Below, in pieces: positions 11,628 to 22,305 of a stretch of DNA of 64,000 bases. The notes beneath the pieces were generated by a model that made no database searches, was not told the origin of the DNA, and saw only the letters and a list, made by a program, of their open reading frames with translations. The position numbers and the translations under genes are program-made. Source of the stretch: Henningerozyma blattae CBS 6284 (taxonomy: Eukaryota > Ascomycota > Saccharomycetes > Saccharomycetales > Saccharomycetaceae); assembly GCF_000315915.1 (NCBI RefSeq), contig NC_020185.1, forward strand, positions 248,001-312,000. The letters are read 5' to 3'. How positions within the stretch are numbered: position 1 is the first letter of the stretch; every line of letters begins with the position of its first letter.

Positions 11628-12818
11628 AGCAAATTATATAGAGGAGAATTATGTCGTTACATGGTCCTTTTATTATGAACTTATCAGAGAACAATTCAAG
11701 TACTAAGGCTTAAATACTTCTTTTAAACAGTACCATTAATCCGAATACATCCCCTATTTTCAGGAAAAAAAGAAGACTTCGAGATAAATAAACTATATAG
11801 ATCATTGGTTGCTTTAAAATAGTTTACAATAAAAAAAAATAACATAAACTTTCTGAAGATGATACAACATTCCAGTATGATTAATAGCTTGCAAAACATT
11901 TATAATTTTAAAGACATTAGCGCTATAATTTCCTCAAACTAGTAAAACTGTTGATCAAATGATCATCACAATAGAAATGCTATTTCAAGATAAAAATTTA
12001 AGTTTAGAGTGATCTCCTAAGAAGAGGGTACATTTTCTAATTATATTCTGTTTTATTCAGTTGTTCATTCATAATTGATTTCTACCATATTTGTTTATTT
12101 ATTTGTTGTTTGTTTTGTGTTTTTTATTTAAGGCGCGTTTTTCCCCTCCATCACGACGCGAAATTCTCATCTTGGAACGCGAAAATTCTTTATTAGAAAA
12201 TTTCCAATTTAATTTATTGAATGGCTGGCAATGAAGGCACAATTCTTTTAATGTAACCACATTCCTACGCCATATTCTTTGACTATTTTATTAGAGAGCA
12301 ATGTAGTGTAGCAATTTTTTACAAAAAGAACAAATTAGTTTTGAGGAAAGTCAATCCATAGGAATAAGAGCAAGCATCTTTCCAGAATAAGAACGTGGCA
12401 ATGGAATAAACCAGATGGTAATTTATCTTAACAGATACTTAAAAAAATACTTAAAAAAGATTACCTGTGACGCGTTGATAAATATTAATAGAACAAGTTA
12501 GTGAGAGCGATGAAGGGAATAGAGTCCAGCAAATGATACTTACGCATTTGATAACCATGTAAATCAAAACAATGGATTGTTGAATAAGATAGGGATTAAT
12601 TGGATGAACTCAATTAACCCGGATGTACCACATTGCCACACCCGTTAAAAGAAACATTTCGTGTCACTAACCTTGGAAAAATTTATAACCTTTCATTTAA
12701 TATATAAGGAAGATGGTTATTAATTGAATACTAATTAATTTCTAGTACATCTATTTTTCACTACGATATACAACAAACTAGTCCATTAGTCCAATCTTTC
12801 TCAACCGCTATAATAAAC
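11628..12818. other. Divergent intergenic region YER010C / third TIR gene (1.2 kb)
   Basis: This is a shared upstream region for the minus-strand aldolase and the plus-strand TIR gene. A GC-richer block around 12130-12190 contains several CG-rich short words (GGCGCG, CACGACGCG, AACGCG). A TATA-like AATATATAAGG lies at about 12698-12708, roughly 110 bp before the TIR ATG, so it is a good TATA box. No gene is seen. Confidence 0.5.
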
Positions 12819-13526
12819 ATGTCTTTTGCTAAATTTGTTACCTTATTGATTGCTGCTGCCACTTCTGCTTATGCCATCTCACCAGAAGACCAAGTTTCTG
12901 AAATGCAAATAATCTTATCTGATGTCAACGACAACTTACAAGATTATGTTGGTTTAGTTGGTTCTATGGATATTCCACAAGCTTTATTTGATTTATATGC
13001 TATTAAAGCCACTGCTACTGATGACTCTTACACCAAGCTAATGGCTCAATTAGATATGAACCAAATCTCTGCTATGTTGACCGTTTTACCATGGTACTCC
13101 TCTAGATTAGAAGCCAAGGTTGCTCAATTTGGTGAAGCTGCTGCTACTACCACTTCTTCCAAGGTTGAAACTATCTCTTCCAAGGTTGGAACTATCTCTT
13201 CCAAGGTTGAAACTGCCTCTTCAAAGGTTGAAACTGCCTCTTCCAAGGTTGAAACTACTATTACTTCATCTATCATAGCTTCATCCAGCAAAACTGAATC
13301 TTCTACTGAAGTTGCCAAGACTTCTACTACCACCATCGCCTCTGAAACCAGCGCTACTCCATCCGGTGTTGCAACTTCTACTTTAAAAGAACAAGTTGCT
13401 GTTGTTTCTCAAATCGGTGACGGTCAAATTCAAGCTACCGTTATCCAACAAACTGAAAACGGTGCCATCAAAAACGCTGTTGGCTTAGGTGCTGGTTTAG
13501 CTGCCGCTGCTGCTCTATTGTTATAA
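12819..13526 (+). CDS. TIR1: TIR1-like cell-wall mannoprotein, paralogue of the gene at 7570
   Basis: The product is 235 residues. The signal peptide MSFAKFVTLLIAAATSAYA and the SRP1/TIP1 domain (EDQVSEMQIILSDVNDNL, MLTVLPWYSSRL) are nearly those of the gene at 7570. A Ser/Thr stalk follows with about five short SSKVET-type units, then a PIR motif [13 protein letters not shown] and a GPI signal (ENGAIKNAVGLGAG and a hydrophobic tail). Both Cwp2 and Tir1 of S. cerevisiae carry the same PIR-plus-GPI ending. The symbol is given by position: in S. cerevisiae TIR1 follows YER010C in this orientation. In S. cerevisiae another family member, TIR3, sits near PDR11, so either name could be argued. It probably responds to low oxygen and cold together with PDR11. 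Confidence 0.85.
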   Translation: MSFAKFVTLLIAAATSAYAISPEDQVSEMQIILSDVNDNLQDYVGLVGSMDIPQALFDLYAIKATATDDSYTKLMAQLDMNQISAMLTVLPWYSSRLEAKVAQFGEAAATTTSSKVETISSKVGTISSKVETASSKVETASSKVETTITSSIIASSSKTESSTEVAKTSTTTIASETSATPSGVATSTLKEQVAVVSQIGDGQIQATVIQQTENGAIKNAVGLGAGLAAAAALLL

Positions 13527-14828
13527 GAAATTAAAAAAAGAAAATAAACGTTTTTTTTTGACTATCTTATATTACAATTGTACATTACAGTGTTAAAACT
13601 CCACTTAACATAATCACAATTTCTAACTTCAATTAATCATTCTCGCTTACATCTGATAAACTTCCTTTTCACTAATAAATCATATATTCAAGATACAATA
13701 TACAATAGTTATGTATACATATATAATATGATACGATATAATGATTTATACGTGTCTAAATATTTTTCGTTATAACCAACTGTATTTTTATTAAACTTTA
13801 ACAAAAGTGTATATACCTTTTTTATTTCCATTATTCTTAAGTTCTAAGCCTTCTACCTAATTATCTATATTATATTGTGTTTGGCAAACCGTGTTATCAT
13901 GATTATTCACCACACAAATACCCCACGAAGAGTCATCCGCACCAATATCCTCCTTCCTAAAACAGAAGTAACTATCAGATCTCTAGCGATCTGGTTACCC
14001 GCTTTTCAATGCTTCCTCTTTGGGAACCCATCGTAATGTCTCTTTGGCCTAAATGTCAGAATTTCTTTTTCCTCGTTTACCAAGAACAGCAAGCAGCGAT
14101 CTCTAAACATTGCAGTATGCTTCATTTCGTATAGGGTACGTGTCTTCGTGCCATTACGAATGGGAAAATACTCTCAATAAGGTAATCATTGTATACCCAT
14201 AAACGAGCTGTATTTTAAACGATGAACACTCGTATAACTTCCCCCAAACGGCGAAAATTTCCACTCCGTCACACCCCAAAATCACCGAGTCCCTGAGAGT
14301 AAACGGCCTATTTACCAAATAAATAAATAAACAATATTTTGACCATTACATTCCCAAATGCTTAATTGCCTATTTAGTCGATACCCTACTCCAGGTCTCT
14401 CTAGCATTCTTGAATTTTTCTTTTTTTTCACAACACGCTAGAATAAGCATTGTTTATTTTCTTAGCCTTATGAGATCATCGATTACAAACAGTAGGTTGC
14501 TAATTTTTCTTTTTTTGCTGTAGAAACCATCAGCTCTGAGGTAAAGATTGTTTATTATCTTTTAAATACGTAGTTGTTATATAGGTTTGATTATGAAATG
14601 CTTATTTATCCAGTTGTATATAAGTGTAGTTTATTATATTTCGCATGTCTTTACATTCTGGTTTCCATTCCTTAAACATCTTTTCAAATATAGTTTAAAT
14701 AATTACAGGCTATTTTAACGATTTATTAACGAACACAAATCTTTCTGGTTTAAAAATTTGTATAAATTTTAAAAGTATTGTATATTTTATTGTTTTTTGT
14801 CATTACAATTAAACAAAAAAAGTAAAAT
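13527..14828. other. Upstream region of PDR11 (1.3 kb)
   Basis: No gene is seen. The region carries three Upc2-type cores within 37 bp (14200-14236, listed separately), and a stretch around 13850-14300 that is GC-richer than its surroundings. The last 400 bp before the ATG are T- and A-rich, ending AAACAAAAAAAGTAAAATATG, a typical yeast leader. Confidence 0.5.
14200..14236. promoter_or_regulatory. Triple Upc2/Ecm22-type core upstream of PDR11
   Basis: TAAACGA at 14200-14206, TAAACGA at 14216-14222 and TCGTATA at 14230-14236 lie in 37 bp, about 600 bp upstream of PDR11. In S. cerevisiae AUS1 and PDR11 are induced by Upc2 under hypoxia through TCGTATA/TCGTTTA-type sites. Three cores this close are unlikely by chance in one intergenic region, so this is the best-supported regulatory cluster on the left side of the window. 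Confidence 0.55.
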
Positions 14829-17800
14829 ATGTCTTACGCCCAATATTTTACACCTGTTCCTGACGCTTCTGTCACATTCAACGGGGCAAATGTTCAAATC
14901 AATCCATTTGATCCCAAGAATGCTACTTCAAAAGATAATTTCAATAACTTAGAATCCAATGATGATTTATTACAAAATTTAACTTTCCAAGCCAATAAAG
15001 GGGAAGTTGTTTTAGTATTAGGTGAGCCTTCTTCAGGGTTATTCAAGGCTATGTTTCATGCTAATCAAAACATGTTTTATAATCCAGCAAATTCTGTAAG
15101 ATTTAAAAATAATGAATTTAAATCCTATTCTAAAAAATGTCCACATCAAATTATTTATAACAATGAACAAGATACCCATTTCCCATTCTTAACAGTTAGA
15201 CAAACTATTGATTTTGCGTTAAGTTGTAAATTTAGAATCCCTAGGGAGGAGCGTGATCAAATGAGAGATGATATATTAGAAGAATTTGGGTTATCACACG
15301 TACTAGATACTATTGTGGGTAATGATTATGTTAGAGGTGTTTCAGGTGGTGAAAGAAAACGTATTTCTATTATCGAGACTTTCTTATCAAATGGGTCCGT
15401 TTATCTATGGGACAATTCCACAAAGGGTCTTGATTCTTCCACGGCTTTGGATTTCATGAATATTTTACAAACTCTGGGTAGAGCCACGCAAGCTATTAGT
15501 TTAGTTAAAATCTCTCAAGCTTCAGATCAAATTATTGATAAATTCGACAAAATTTTAATGTTATCCAAAAATAGACAAATCTTTTTCGGTACTTTAGACG
15601 AATGTTTAGATTATTTCATTAATGATTTAGGTATTGAAAAAAATCCAAATGATTGTATTATGGAATATTTATCATCCATTTTAAATTTACAATTCAATAC
15701 TGCTGTGTCAAAGACAGAAATTAACAATTCAAGAAAGGTCTCTAAAACTGTCACTTCTATTATTTCCAATGAAGAAGATTTATATCAAAAATGGATCAAT
15801 ACTGAATATTATAAAAAATGGGCTCAAATTACTGAAAGCACACCAGATTCTCAAATCCAAGTCGATTCATTTAATCCAGAAGATATTTCTCCAATATTTG
15901 CTGTCCCAATGCATTTACAATTATGGTATTGTATTAAAAGAGCTTTTGAAAGAATTTTTGGTGATAGAGCCTATTTGATTGCTCAATGGATTGCTGTAAC
16001 TGTCCAAGCTTTAGTTATCGGGTCTTTGTTTTATGATATTCCAATGAACACTGTGGGTTCTTATTCAAGAGGTTCCTTAACTTTCTTCTCTTTATTGTTA
16101 TTTACTTTCTTAGCTTTAGCCGATATGCCTGCTTCTTTCCAAAGACAACCAATTGTTACAAAACATGTTCAATTATATTTCTATCGTAATTGGGTCGAAA
16201 CATTCTCTTCTACTTTATACGATTACTTGTTTAAGAGTTGTTTGGTTATTGTCTTCACTATCATATTATATTTCTTAGCCCATTTCCAATACACAGCCGG
16301 TAGATTCTTTGTGTTTTTATTATTTGTTGGTATTTATAACTTCTGTATGGTTACTTTGTTCTCTTTAACTGCTCTTATGACTCCAACTTTGGGTATTGCT
16401 AACTTGGTTGCTGGTATTCTTCTATTAGCCATTGCAATGTACGCATCTTATGTTATTTATTTGAAAGATATGCATCCATGGTTTGTTTGGATTGCCTACA
16501 TGAATCCAGCTATGTTTGCAATGGAAGCTATTTTAAGTAATGAGTTACATGGCTTGAAGTTAGACTGTACCGATTCGGTTATTCCAAGAGGTGCTACTTA
16601 TTCGAATTTATCATTTAAACATAAAGCTTGTGCTTGGCAAGGTGCTACTTTGGGTAACAATTATGTTAGAGGACAAGATTATTTAAAGAGTGCTTTATCA
16701 TACACTTATCATCACACTTGGAGAAATTTTGGTATTTTGATTGGTTACTTATGCTTCTATATTGCTTTTGCATTATTCGCATCTGAATATGTTAATCCAC
16801 AATATACCAAGGAAAATATGGATCGTTGGAGATTTTATTTTTCAAGATTCTTACCTTTCTTAAGGAATGAGCAAAGAAAACATGTCGAAGAAGTTAAATC
16901 TTTAGAAAGTCCAAATGTGTTAAATACCACTGTATCTACTACTTCTTCTCTCACTTCTTCTGAATCCGATAATATTGCAGTGGGTAAAGGAAAAGAAGGG
17001 TTGAAATTATCCGAAGATACCATTGAAGATGTTTCTGATGCTGATCAAAGAGTGGAAGCTCAATCTCATTTGATTTCTTGGAAAAATATGAATTATGTTG
17101 TTGGAGGTAATAAACAGTTAATCAATGATGTTTCAGGTTTTATTGGTTCTGGGTTAACTGCATTGATGGGTGAATCTGGTGCTGGTAAGACTACTTTGTT
17201 GAATATTTTATCTCAAAGAACCGATACTGGTGTTGTAACTGGTGAAATTTTAATCGATGGTAAGCCTTTAACTGATATCGAATCTTTTAACAGAAGTATT
17301 GGGTTCGTTCAACAACAAGATGTTCATTTAGAATTGTTAACCGTTAGAGAATCCTTAGAAATTTCTGCTACTTTAAGGGGTGATGGTGATATGAATTATG
17401 TTGATACTATTTCTCATATGTTAAGATTACCAGGTGATATTTTAGTTTCTGAACTTTCTCCAACTGAAAGAAAATTGTTATCTATTGGTGTTGAATTGGT
17501 TACTAAACCTTCTTTATTATTATTTTTAGATGAACCAACTTCAGGTTTAGACTCTGATGCCGCTTTAACTATTGTTCAATTTTTAAAGAAATTATCTCAA
17601 CAAGGTCAAGCTATTTTATGTACTATCCATCAACCTTCTAAGAGTGTTATCAGCTATTTCGATAATATCTTCTTATTAAAGAGAGGAGGTGAATGTGTCT
17701 ATTTCGGTCCAATTACTGAAGCTTGTGAATACTTTGTTAATCATGATAATTCTTTGACTTATGATACTGAATTAGGTAACCCTGCTGATTTTGTTATTGA

Positions 17801-18992
17801 TGTGGTTGGTAGCAAATCTCAAGGTGGTGAAGATGAATTTGGTGAAAAGAGACAAACAAATGATTGGGCTGCTCTATGGAAAAACTCTCCAGAAAATAGG
17901 GCAGTTCATGCTGAATTAGAAACTTTAGAAAGTGAAGCTAGAAACTCTGGTGTTGATTTTACTACTTCTTCTTGGGCCCAACCTTCATATTTGAAACAAT
18001 TGGCTGTTATTACAAAGAGACAATATTTATGTACTAAGAGAGATTTGATGTATGTTTTGGCCAAATTTGCTTTGAATGCAGGTGGTGGTCTTTTCATTGG
18101 GTTTTCTTTCTGGAAAATTGGATATGGTGTTTTAGATCTTCAATATGTTATCTTTTTCTGTTTCATGTCTATGTGTTTATCTTCTCCATTAATTAACCAA
18201 GTTCAAGATAAAGCACTTATATCCAAGGAAGTTTATGTGGCAAGAGAAGCTAGATCTAATACCTACCATTGGACTGTTCTATTGTTGGCTCAAACTATCA
18301 TCGAAGCTCCTTTAGCCATTTCAAGTTCTACACTTTTCTTCTTATGCTCATATTTCTGTTGTAATTTTGATAATTCTCCTCATATTGCTGGTGTTTTCTA
18401 TTTCAACTATATTATTTTCTCGTTGTATTATTTGACTTTCGGTTTATGGTTAATTTTCTCAGCTCCAGATTTACAAACTGCTGCTGTCTTTGTTGCATTC
18501 TTCTATAGTTTCACTGCTTCATTCTGTGGTGTTATGCAACCAAAGGGTTTAATGCCTGGCTTCTGGGTTTTCATGTACAGATGTTCTCCATACACTTACT
18601 TCATTGATACTTTCACTTCTGTTTTATTGCATGACAGAAAGGTTGAATGTTCTCAAGGTGAATTAGTTCCAACATCTCCAGATAAGGGTAATTGTGGTGA
18701 TTTTATGAAAGCTTATGTTGATGAATTTGGTGGTTACGTTAAGGTACCAAAGGCTATCGGTGTTTGTGCTTATTGTACTTATACCATTGGTGATGATTTC
18801 TTGGAAGTTGAAAACATGAGCTACAGTCACAGATGGAGAAACTTTGGTATTGAATGCGCATTTGTTGCTTTTAATTTCTTTGGTATGTTTGCTGGTTTCT
18901 ACCTAACATACATCAAAAAGGTTTGGGGTGATGTTTTCAAACCTGTCAAGTACATTCTAAGAAATCCTCTTAAAAAGAAAGTTAAGAATTAA
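14829..18992 (+). CDS. PDR11: PDR-type ABC transporter for sterol uptake (Aus1/Pdr11 group)
   Basis: The product is 1387 residues, the short PDR form typical of Aus1/Pdr11 (about 1400) rather than the 1500-residue drug pumps. The layout is NBD1-TMD1-NBD2-TMD2. NBD1 has a degenerate Walker A (GEPSSGLFK, residues 65-73) but an intact VSGGERKR signature and an altered Walker B region (YLWDNSTKGLDS). NBD2 has a canonical Walker A (GESGAGKTT, about 781-789), a diverged signature (ELSPTERKLLSIG) and Walker B LLLFLDEPTSGLDS. Membrane blocks hold PDR features such as DMPASFQRQP. These degenerate motifs are those of Pdr11. Aus1 and Pdr11 sit in the plasma membrane and import exogenous sterol when oxygen-dependent synthesis stops. 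It is convergent with MNT3, as PDR11 is in S. cerevisiae, which favours PDR11 over AUS1. Confidence 0.92.
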   Translation: MSYAQYFTPVPDASVTFNGANVQINPFDPKNATSKDNFNNLESNDDLLQNLTFQANKGEVVLVLGEPSSGLFKAMFHANQNMFYNPANSVRFKNNEFKSYSKKCPHQIIYNNEQDTHFPFLTVRQTIDFALSCKFRIPREERDQMRDDILEEFGLSHVLDTIVGNDYVRGVSGGERKRISIIETFLSNGSVYLWDNSTKGLDSSTALDFMNILQTLGRATQAISLVKISQASDQIIDKFDKILMLSKNRQIFFGTLDECLDYFINDLGIEKNPNDCIMEYLSSILNLQFNTAVSKTEINNSRKVSKTVTSIISNEEDLYQKWINTEYYKKWAQITESTPDSQIQVDSFNPEDISPIFAVPMHLQLWYCIKRAFERIFGDRAYLIAQWIAVTVQALVIGSLFYDIPMNTVGSYSRGSLTFFSLLLFTFLALADMPASFQRQPIVTKHVQLYFYRNWVETFSSTLYDYLFKSCLVIVFTIILYFLAHFQYTAGRFFVFLLFVGIYNFCMVTLFSLTALMTPTLGIANLVAGILLLAIAMYASYVIYLKDMHPWFVWIAYMNPAMFAMEAILSNELHGLKLDCTDSVIPRGATYSNLSFKHKACAWQGATLGNNYVRGQDYLKSALSYTYHHTWRNFGILIGYLCFYIAFALFASEYVNPQYTKENMDRWRFYFSRFLPFLRNEQRKHVEEVKSLESPNVLNTTVSTTSSLTSSESDNIAVGKGKEGLKLSEDTIEDVSDADQRVEAQSHLISWKNMNYVVGGNKQLINDVSGFIGSGLTALMGESGAGKTTLLNILSQRTDTGVVTGEILIDGKPLTDIESFNRSIGFVQQQDVHLELLTVRESLEISATLRGDGDMNYVDTISHMLRLPGDILVSELSPTERKLLSIGVELVTKPSLLLFLDEPTSGLDSDAALTIVQFLKKLSQQGQAILCTIHQPSKSVISYFDNIFLLKRGGECVYFGPITEACEYFVNHDNSLTYDTELGNPADFVIDVVGSKSQGGEDEFGEKRQTNDWAALWKNSPENRAVHAELETLESEARNSGVDFTTSSWAQPSYLKQLAVITKRQYLCTKRDLMYVLAKFALNAGGGLFIGFSFWKIGYGVLDLQYVIFFCFMSMCLSSPLINQVQDKALISKEVYVAREARSNTYHWTVLLLAQTIIEAPLAISSSTLFFLCSYFCCNFDNSPHIAGVFYFNYIIFSLYYLTFGLWLIFSAPDLQTAAVFVAFFYSFTASFCGVMQPKGLMPGFWVFMYRCSPYTYFIDTFTSVLLHDRKVECSQGELVPTSPDKGNCGDFMKAYVDEFGGYVKVPKAIGVCAYCTYTIGDDFLEVENMSYSHRWRNFGIECAFVAFNFFGMFAGFYLTYIKKVWGDVFKPVKYILRNPLKKKVKN

Positions 18993-19340
18993 GTACGAAC
19001 TTTCCATGAACACTAAACTTTAAACATTTTTCAATATTTCTCATTCTGTAAACTAATATCCATATTTCATCATTAATTAATTTTATAATTCTTTCATATA
19101 TAGATTTAATTTTCCTGCGTTTAATTTTTTTCCTTTGAAATAGTATTGCTTTAACTTTTTAAAACTTAACTCTTTACAGGACAATATCATTCTTAATAAA
19201 ATAAATATTATGAGAATAATAAAATTTAAAATATGCCATAATAAAATTATATAAATGTATTAGAATAACATATAAACAGTATAGTTACATAAAAACTGAT
19301 ATTAAAAAAATAGTCTTTCTTATTAAGATATGAGACATGC
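18993..19340. other. Convergent terminator region PDR11 / MNT3
   Basis: This is 348 bp of AT-rich DNA between two converging genes. It has several TATATA and AATAAA-like stretches (for example near 19195-19230) suited to 3'-end formation on both strands. No gene is seen. Confidence 0.5.
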
Positions 19341-21332
19341 TTATGACTGGTTCCATAACTCTGAAATCTTATTAAATTGTAAAACTTCTTCATCATTAAA
19401 ATTAATTGTGTGACCTAAGGTATTTTCAGGATCGTTTAAATCGTTACCAGCAAAAGCACAATATACATATTCTGAACATTCTCTAATATGTAACCAAGGA
19501 TTTCTGTCTGAATCTGGTACAATGAGTCCTTCAATTCGCAAAGGAGCTGAATAAATCTTCTTTAAACTGACCTCATCACCGTATCTATCTTTGAAATAGT
19601 CTGGATATTTCTTAAAATCATTTTCGGCACTATTTGGGAATTTACACGTCTTTAAACCACCATTAGTCCACAATAAAGTATCGAGTGCATCGCTATGAGC
19701 GATCTGGGTAGCACATATATGTGATTCTACCTTTTCTGTATCTGGATTAACGTTTTCCATCATTGGACCAATTATAGAGCCATCTACGGGATCAATATAA
19801 AAATCCTCACCAGCAAACAATTGGCCAATCCAGAAAATTTCTTTATCACCATAAACACAACGTTTGACTTTAGCATCAATATGAAATAAGAAAGATAATA
19901 AAAGACCACTTAATTTTTCTACTTTATCAATTGCAACTATCCCACTATCAACATGATGCAATTGCAAGTTTCTGAAAAATGTCTTGTAAGCCATATCAGC
20001 AGCAGATGAAGAATCAAATTTATTTGTTGTAGAATCGAATTTCAATCCAGTATGAATTAAATTTGTTTCCTGATTGGAAGGCTCAGCTTCATGGAACATA
20101 TCAATACAGTATTGGAAAGTGTGCTCAGTACGCATAACACGATCCTTATACATTAAAATACCTGTTTCTTCAAATCCTTCATTTTCGAAAAAATAATCCA
20201 TACCAATGAAAGGAATAGCATCCACATCTAAGAAAATAGCCTCTTTAAAAGTATTGAATAGCATTGCAACCCACTTATTGAGGAAATTAACAATATAATT
20301 CTTTGAAAATTCTTCATCTAACATTGTTGAGCAATCTAATAAATAAACCTTTTGAGTAGTCTTTTGCACTGTTAAAATCAAAGAATCCAAAAATTCTTGA
20401 GTAGGAGCTTTTGCGGAGATAATTTGAATTGGGTGCTTATTATTTAGATGCTCTAATACTGCCAACTGTTTTCTAAATAAAGGTAAATCACTTTCTTTAA
20501 AAGTAGTGACAATCCCCTTACCAGAAGCCATTGATGCCCAATTGTTCCAGAAATTTTTATTGTAATTTGCATCAATTTTATCAATTGGAAGTGGTTGTAC
20601 TATACCAGTAGTTAGATCGAAAATACGGGGGTACAGAGGAAGCTGTTCCGAATCTCCACGCTCAACATAAGTTCTTCTTAAAAATGGATACATTCTATCT
20701 TGGAAATCTGAAGGATCAACATTCATTACAGGAAAGGAGATGGCCTTACCATTCGAGTTAGCTGGCTTTGGAATATTTGAATAATCAAAAACATCTGTTG
20801 GTTTTAAGCCCCCCTTTAAGAAACAATAATCATAAATTCTTTGACGCTCTGCTAATAAAGATAAATACAAATTGTCAGTTTCTTCAATATTATAAAATTC
20901 CATAATTTTATTATTGGCCCAATTTGGATCCACTCTATAATAAGTGTCTATCAAATATCTACATTTATCAATTCTTTCCACTTGTGTAGAATTATCCCAA
21001 TTAATTAAGATATTTTGTTCATATGTAGAGATATATTTTTCGTCTAAATTAAAGAAATTCCAGAGTTTTTGAAGATGACCAACATTATTGGATAATTCAG
21101 CCCTTTGACGATGTGATTCAATAACGTTAAATATTGAACCTGCTAAAGCTGGCCTCTGTGATGACCCTTTAGTTGGTTTATCATTAATAGATAGGTTTTT
21201 GGCAAAATCAACCCTCTTATGATTCTGTCTAATCAGATAATCTGAGTAGGAGACAATCCCAATCCCGATAATGATTAGTAAGAACAGTAGCTTTTTAGAA
21301 AGCAACCTTCTTAAACGAAAGTAACGGTTCAT
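19341..21332 (-). CDS. MNT3: Golgi alpha-1,3-mannosyltransferase of the Mnn1 family
   Basis: The 663-residue type II membrane protein has a short basic cytosolic N-terminus, a single anchor (about residues 14-30, KLLFLLIIIGIGIVSYS) and a lumenal catalytic domain. The Mnn1-family core is visible: GKGIVTTF, then LLDCSTMLDEEF, and the DXD metal-site motif in EAIFLDVDAIPF at about residue 369. EIFWIGQLFAGEDFYIDP and CATQIAHSDALDTLLWTNGGLKTCKFP follow. Mnn1, Mnt2 and Mnt3 add terminal alpha-1,3-mannose to O-linked (and Mnn1 also N-linked) chains in the Golgi. The length is nearer Mnt3 (630) than Mnn1 (762), and the convergent position beside PDR11 is that of MNT3 (YIL014W). The neighbouring TIR mannoproteins are the kind of substrate it would decorate. 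Confidence 0.9.
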   Translation of the reverse strand: MNRYFRLRRLLSKKLLFLLIIIGIGIVSYSDYLIRQNHKRVDFAKNLSINDKPTKGSSQRPALAGSIFNVIESHRQRAELSNNVGHLQKLWNFFNLDEKYISTYEQNILINWDNSTQVERIDKCRYLIDTYYRVDPNWANNKIMEFYNIEETDNLYLSLLAERQRIYDYCFLKGGLKPTDVFDYSNIPKPANSNGKAISFPVMNVDPSDFQDRMYPFLRRTYVERGDSEQLPLYPRIFDLTTGIVQPLPIDKIDANYNKNFWNNWASMASGKGIVTTFKESDLPLFRKQLAVLEHLNNKHPIQIISAKAPTQEFLDSLILTVQKTTQKVYLLDCSTMLDEEFSKNYIVNFLNKWVAMLFNTFKEAIFLDVDAIPFIGMDYFFENEGFEETGILMYKDRVMRTEHTFQYCIDMFHEAEPSNQETNLIHTGLKFDSTTNKFDSSSAADMAYKTFFRNLQLHHVDSGIVAIDKVEKLSGLLLSFLFHIDAKVKRCVYGDKEIFWIGQLFAGEDFYIDPVDGSIIGPMMENVNPDTEKVESHICATQIAHSDALDTLLWTNGGLKTCKFPNSAENDFKKYPDYFKDRYGDEVSLKKIYSAPLRIEGLIVPDSDRNPWLHIRECSEYVYCAFAGNDLNDPENTLGHTINFNDEEVLQFNKISELWNQS

Positions 21333-22305
21333 GATCTATGAGGGATGAAGTCGCTTTAACTAACGAAGAATATAAAATAATGTACTTTCTATGAAGTGTT
21401 ATGTGTAAGAGTTACGAGATAATACAATAAAGAAGTGCTTTTGTAATAATAGGATATTTATTTTTTATTTTTTATTTTTTTTTCACAGGAAACTTCTTTG
21501 TCAATAGGTTGTTTATACTTTACTACATCTTTTCGCGATGCTGTTAAAGATTTGGGTGAATTACCCAATAGGATTAAATTTTTCAAACGGATTTTTCCAT
21601 TCCAGAACTCCGTGAATTTTGGAAAAAAAGACAATAAATAACGAGTTACTTAGAATTCGAACACAAGATTATTTTAAAATCATGGCGTAAAACAAAGGAT
21701 AGAAGATATCTAGTTTATTAGCACTAAACTGTAAGTCTGTGTATTTTGTTTTATTGAGTCCTTTGAAAAGTAGTTAAATATTATTCCCTATTATCAGCAT
21801 ATATCAGCAGGTATTTATTCTTTTTTTATATACAAGAAATTCATTGTGTGGTACTAATAATTTTTATCCAACCAAATATTTTTACTTTAGGTAATGATTG
21901 CTTTGCAATACTAAAATATACAATTTCACATAGTATTTATTTATATTTTAATAATGTAAAATAATCATTATTATTGCTTCCTGGAAATTATCTCAAACTT
22001 TTCATTTCCCTTTTTTTGTCACACTGTACGGCGTTTTTTCCAGACTCGCAACAAATTCTCGATTTCAATTCTCTTCAACCTCAACGACGGAAAACTTGTC
22101 AATAACTAACAAAATAATAAAGTTTCATTGGAGTATTAACTGGAAAAAAATAACCATAAACAGAGATCAAAGTGGGTTAAAAGTAGTTAACAGCTTGTTA
22201 AATTTATTCTTGGAGTAACATTTATTTTTCTTCTAGTCACAGATAAGTATTATACTGAAAATTAAAGAAGTAATTAGTAGAAACCGTCTCTCTCCACGTG
22301 ACACG
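21333..22305. other. Divergent promoter region MNT3 / HMO1 (1.0 kb)
   Basis: No gene is seen. A CACGTG palindrome lies in TCTCCACGTGACACG, immediately before the HMO1 ATG. T-rich tracts occur near 21460-21485. A GC-rich patch around 22024-22100 (CACTGTACGGCGTTTTTTCCAG and following) could hold general regulatory factor sites. Confidence 0.45.
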
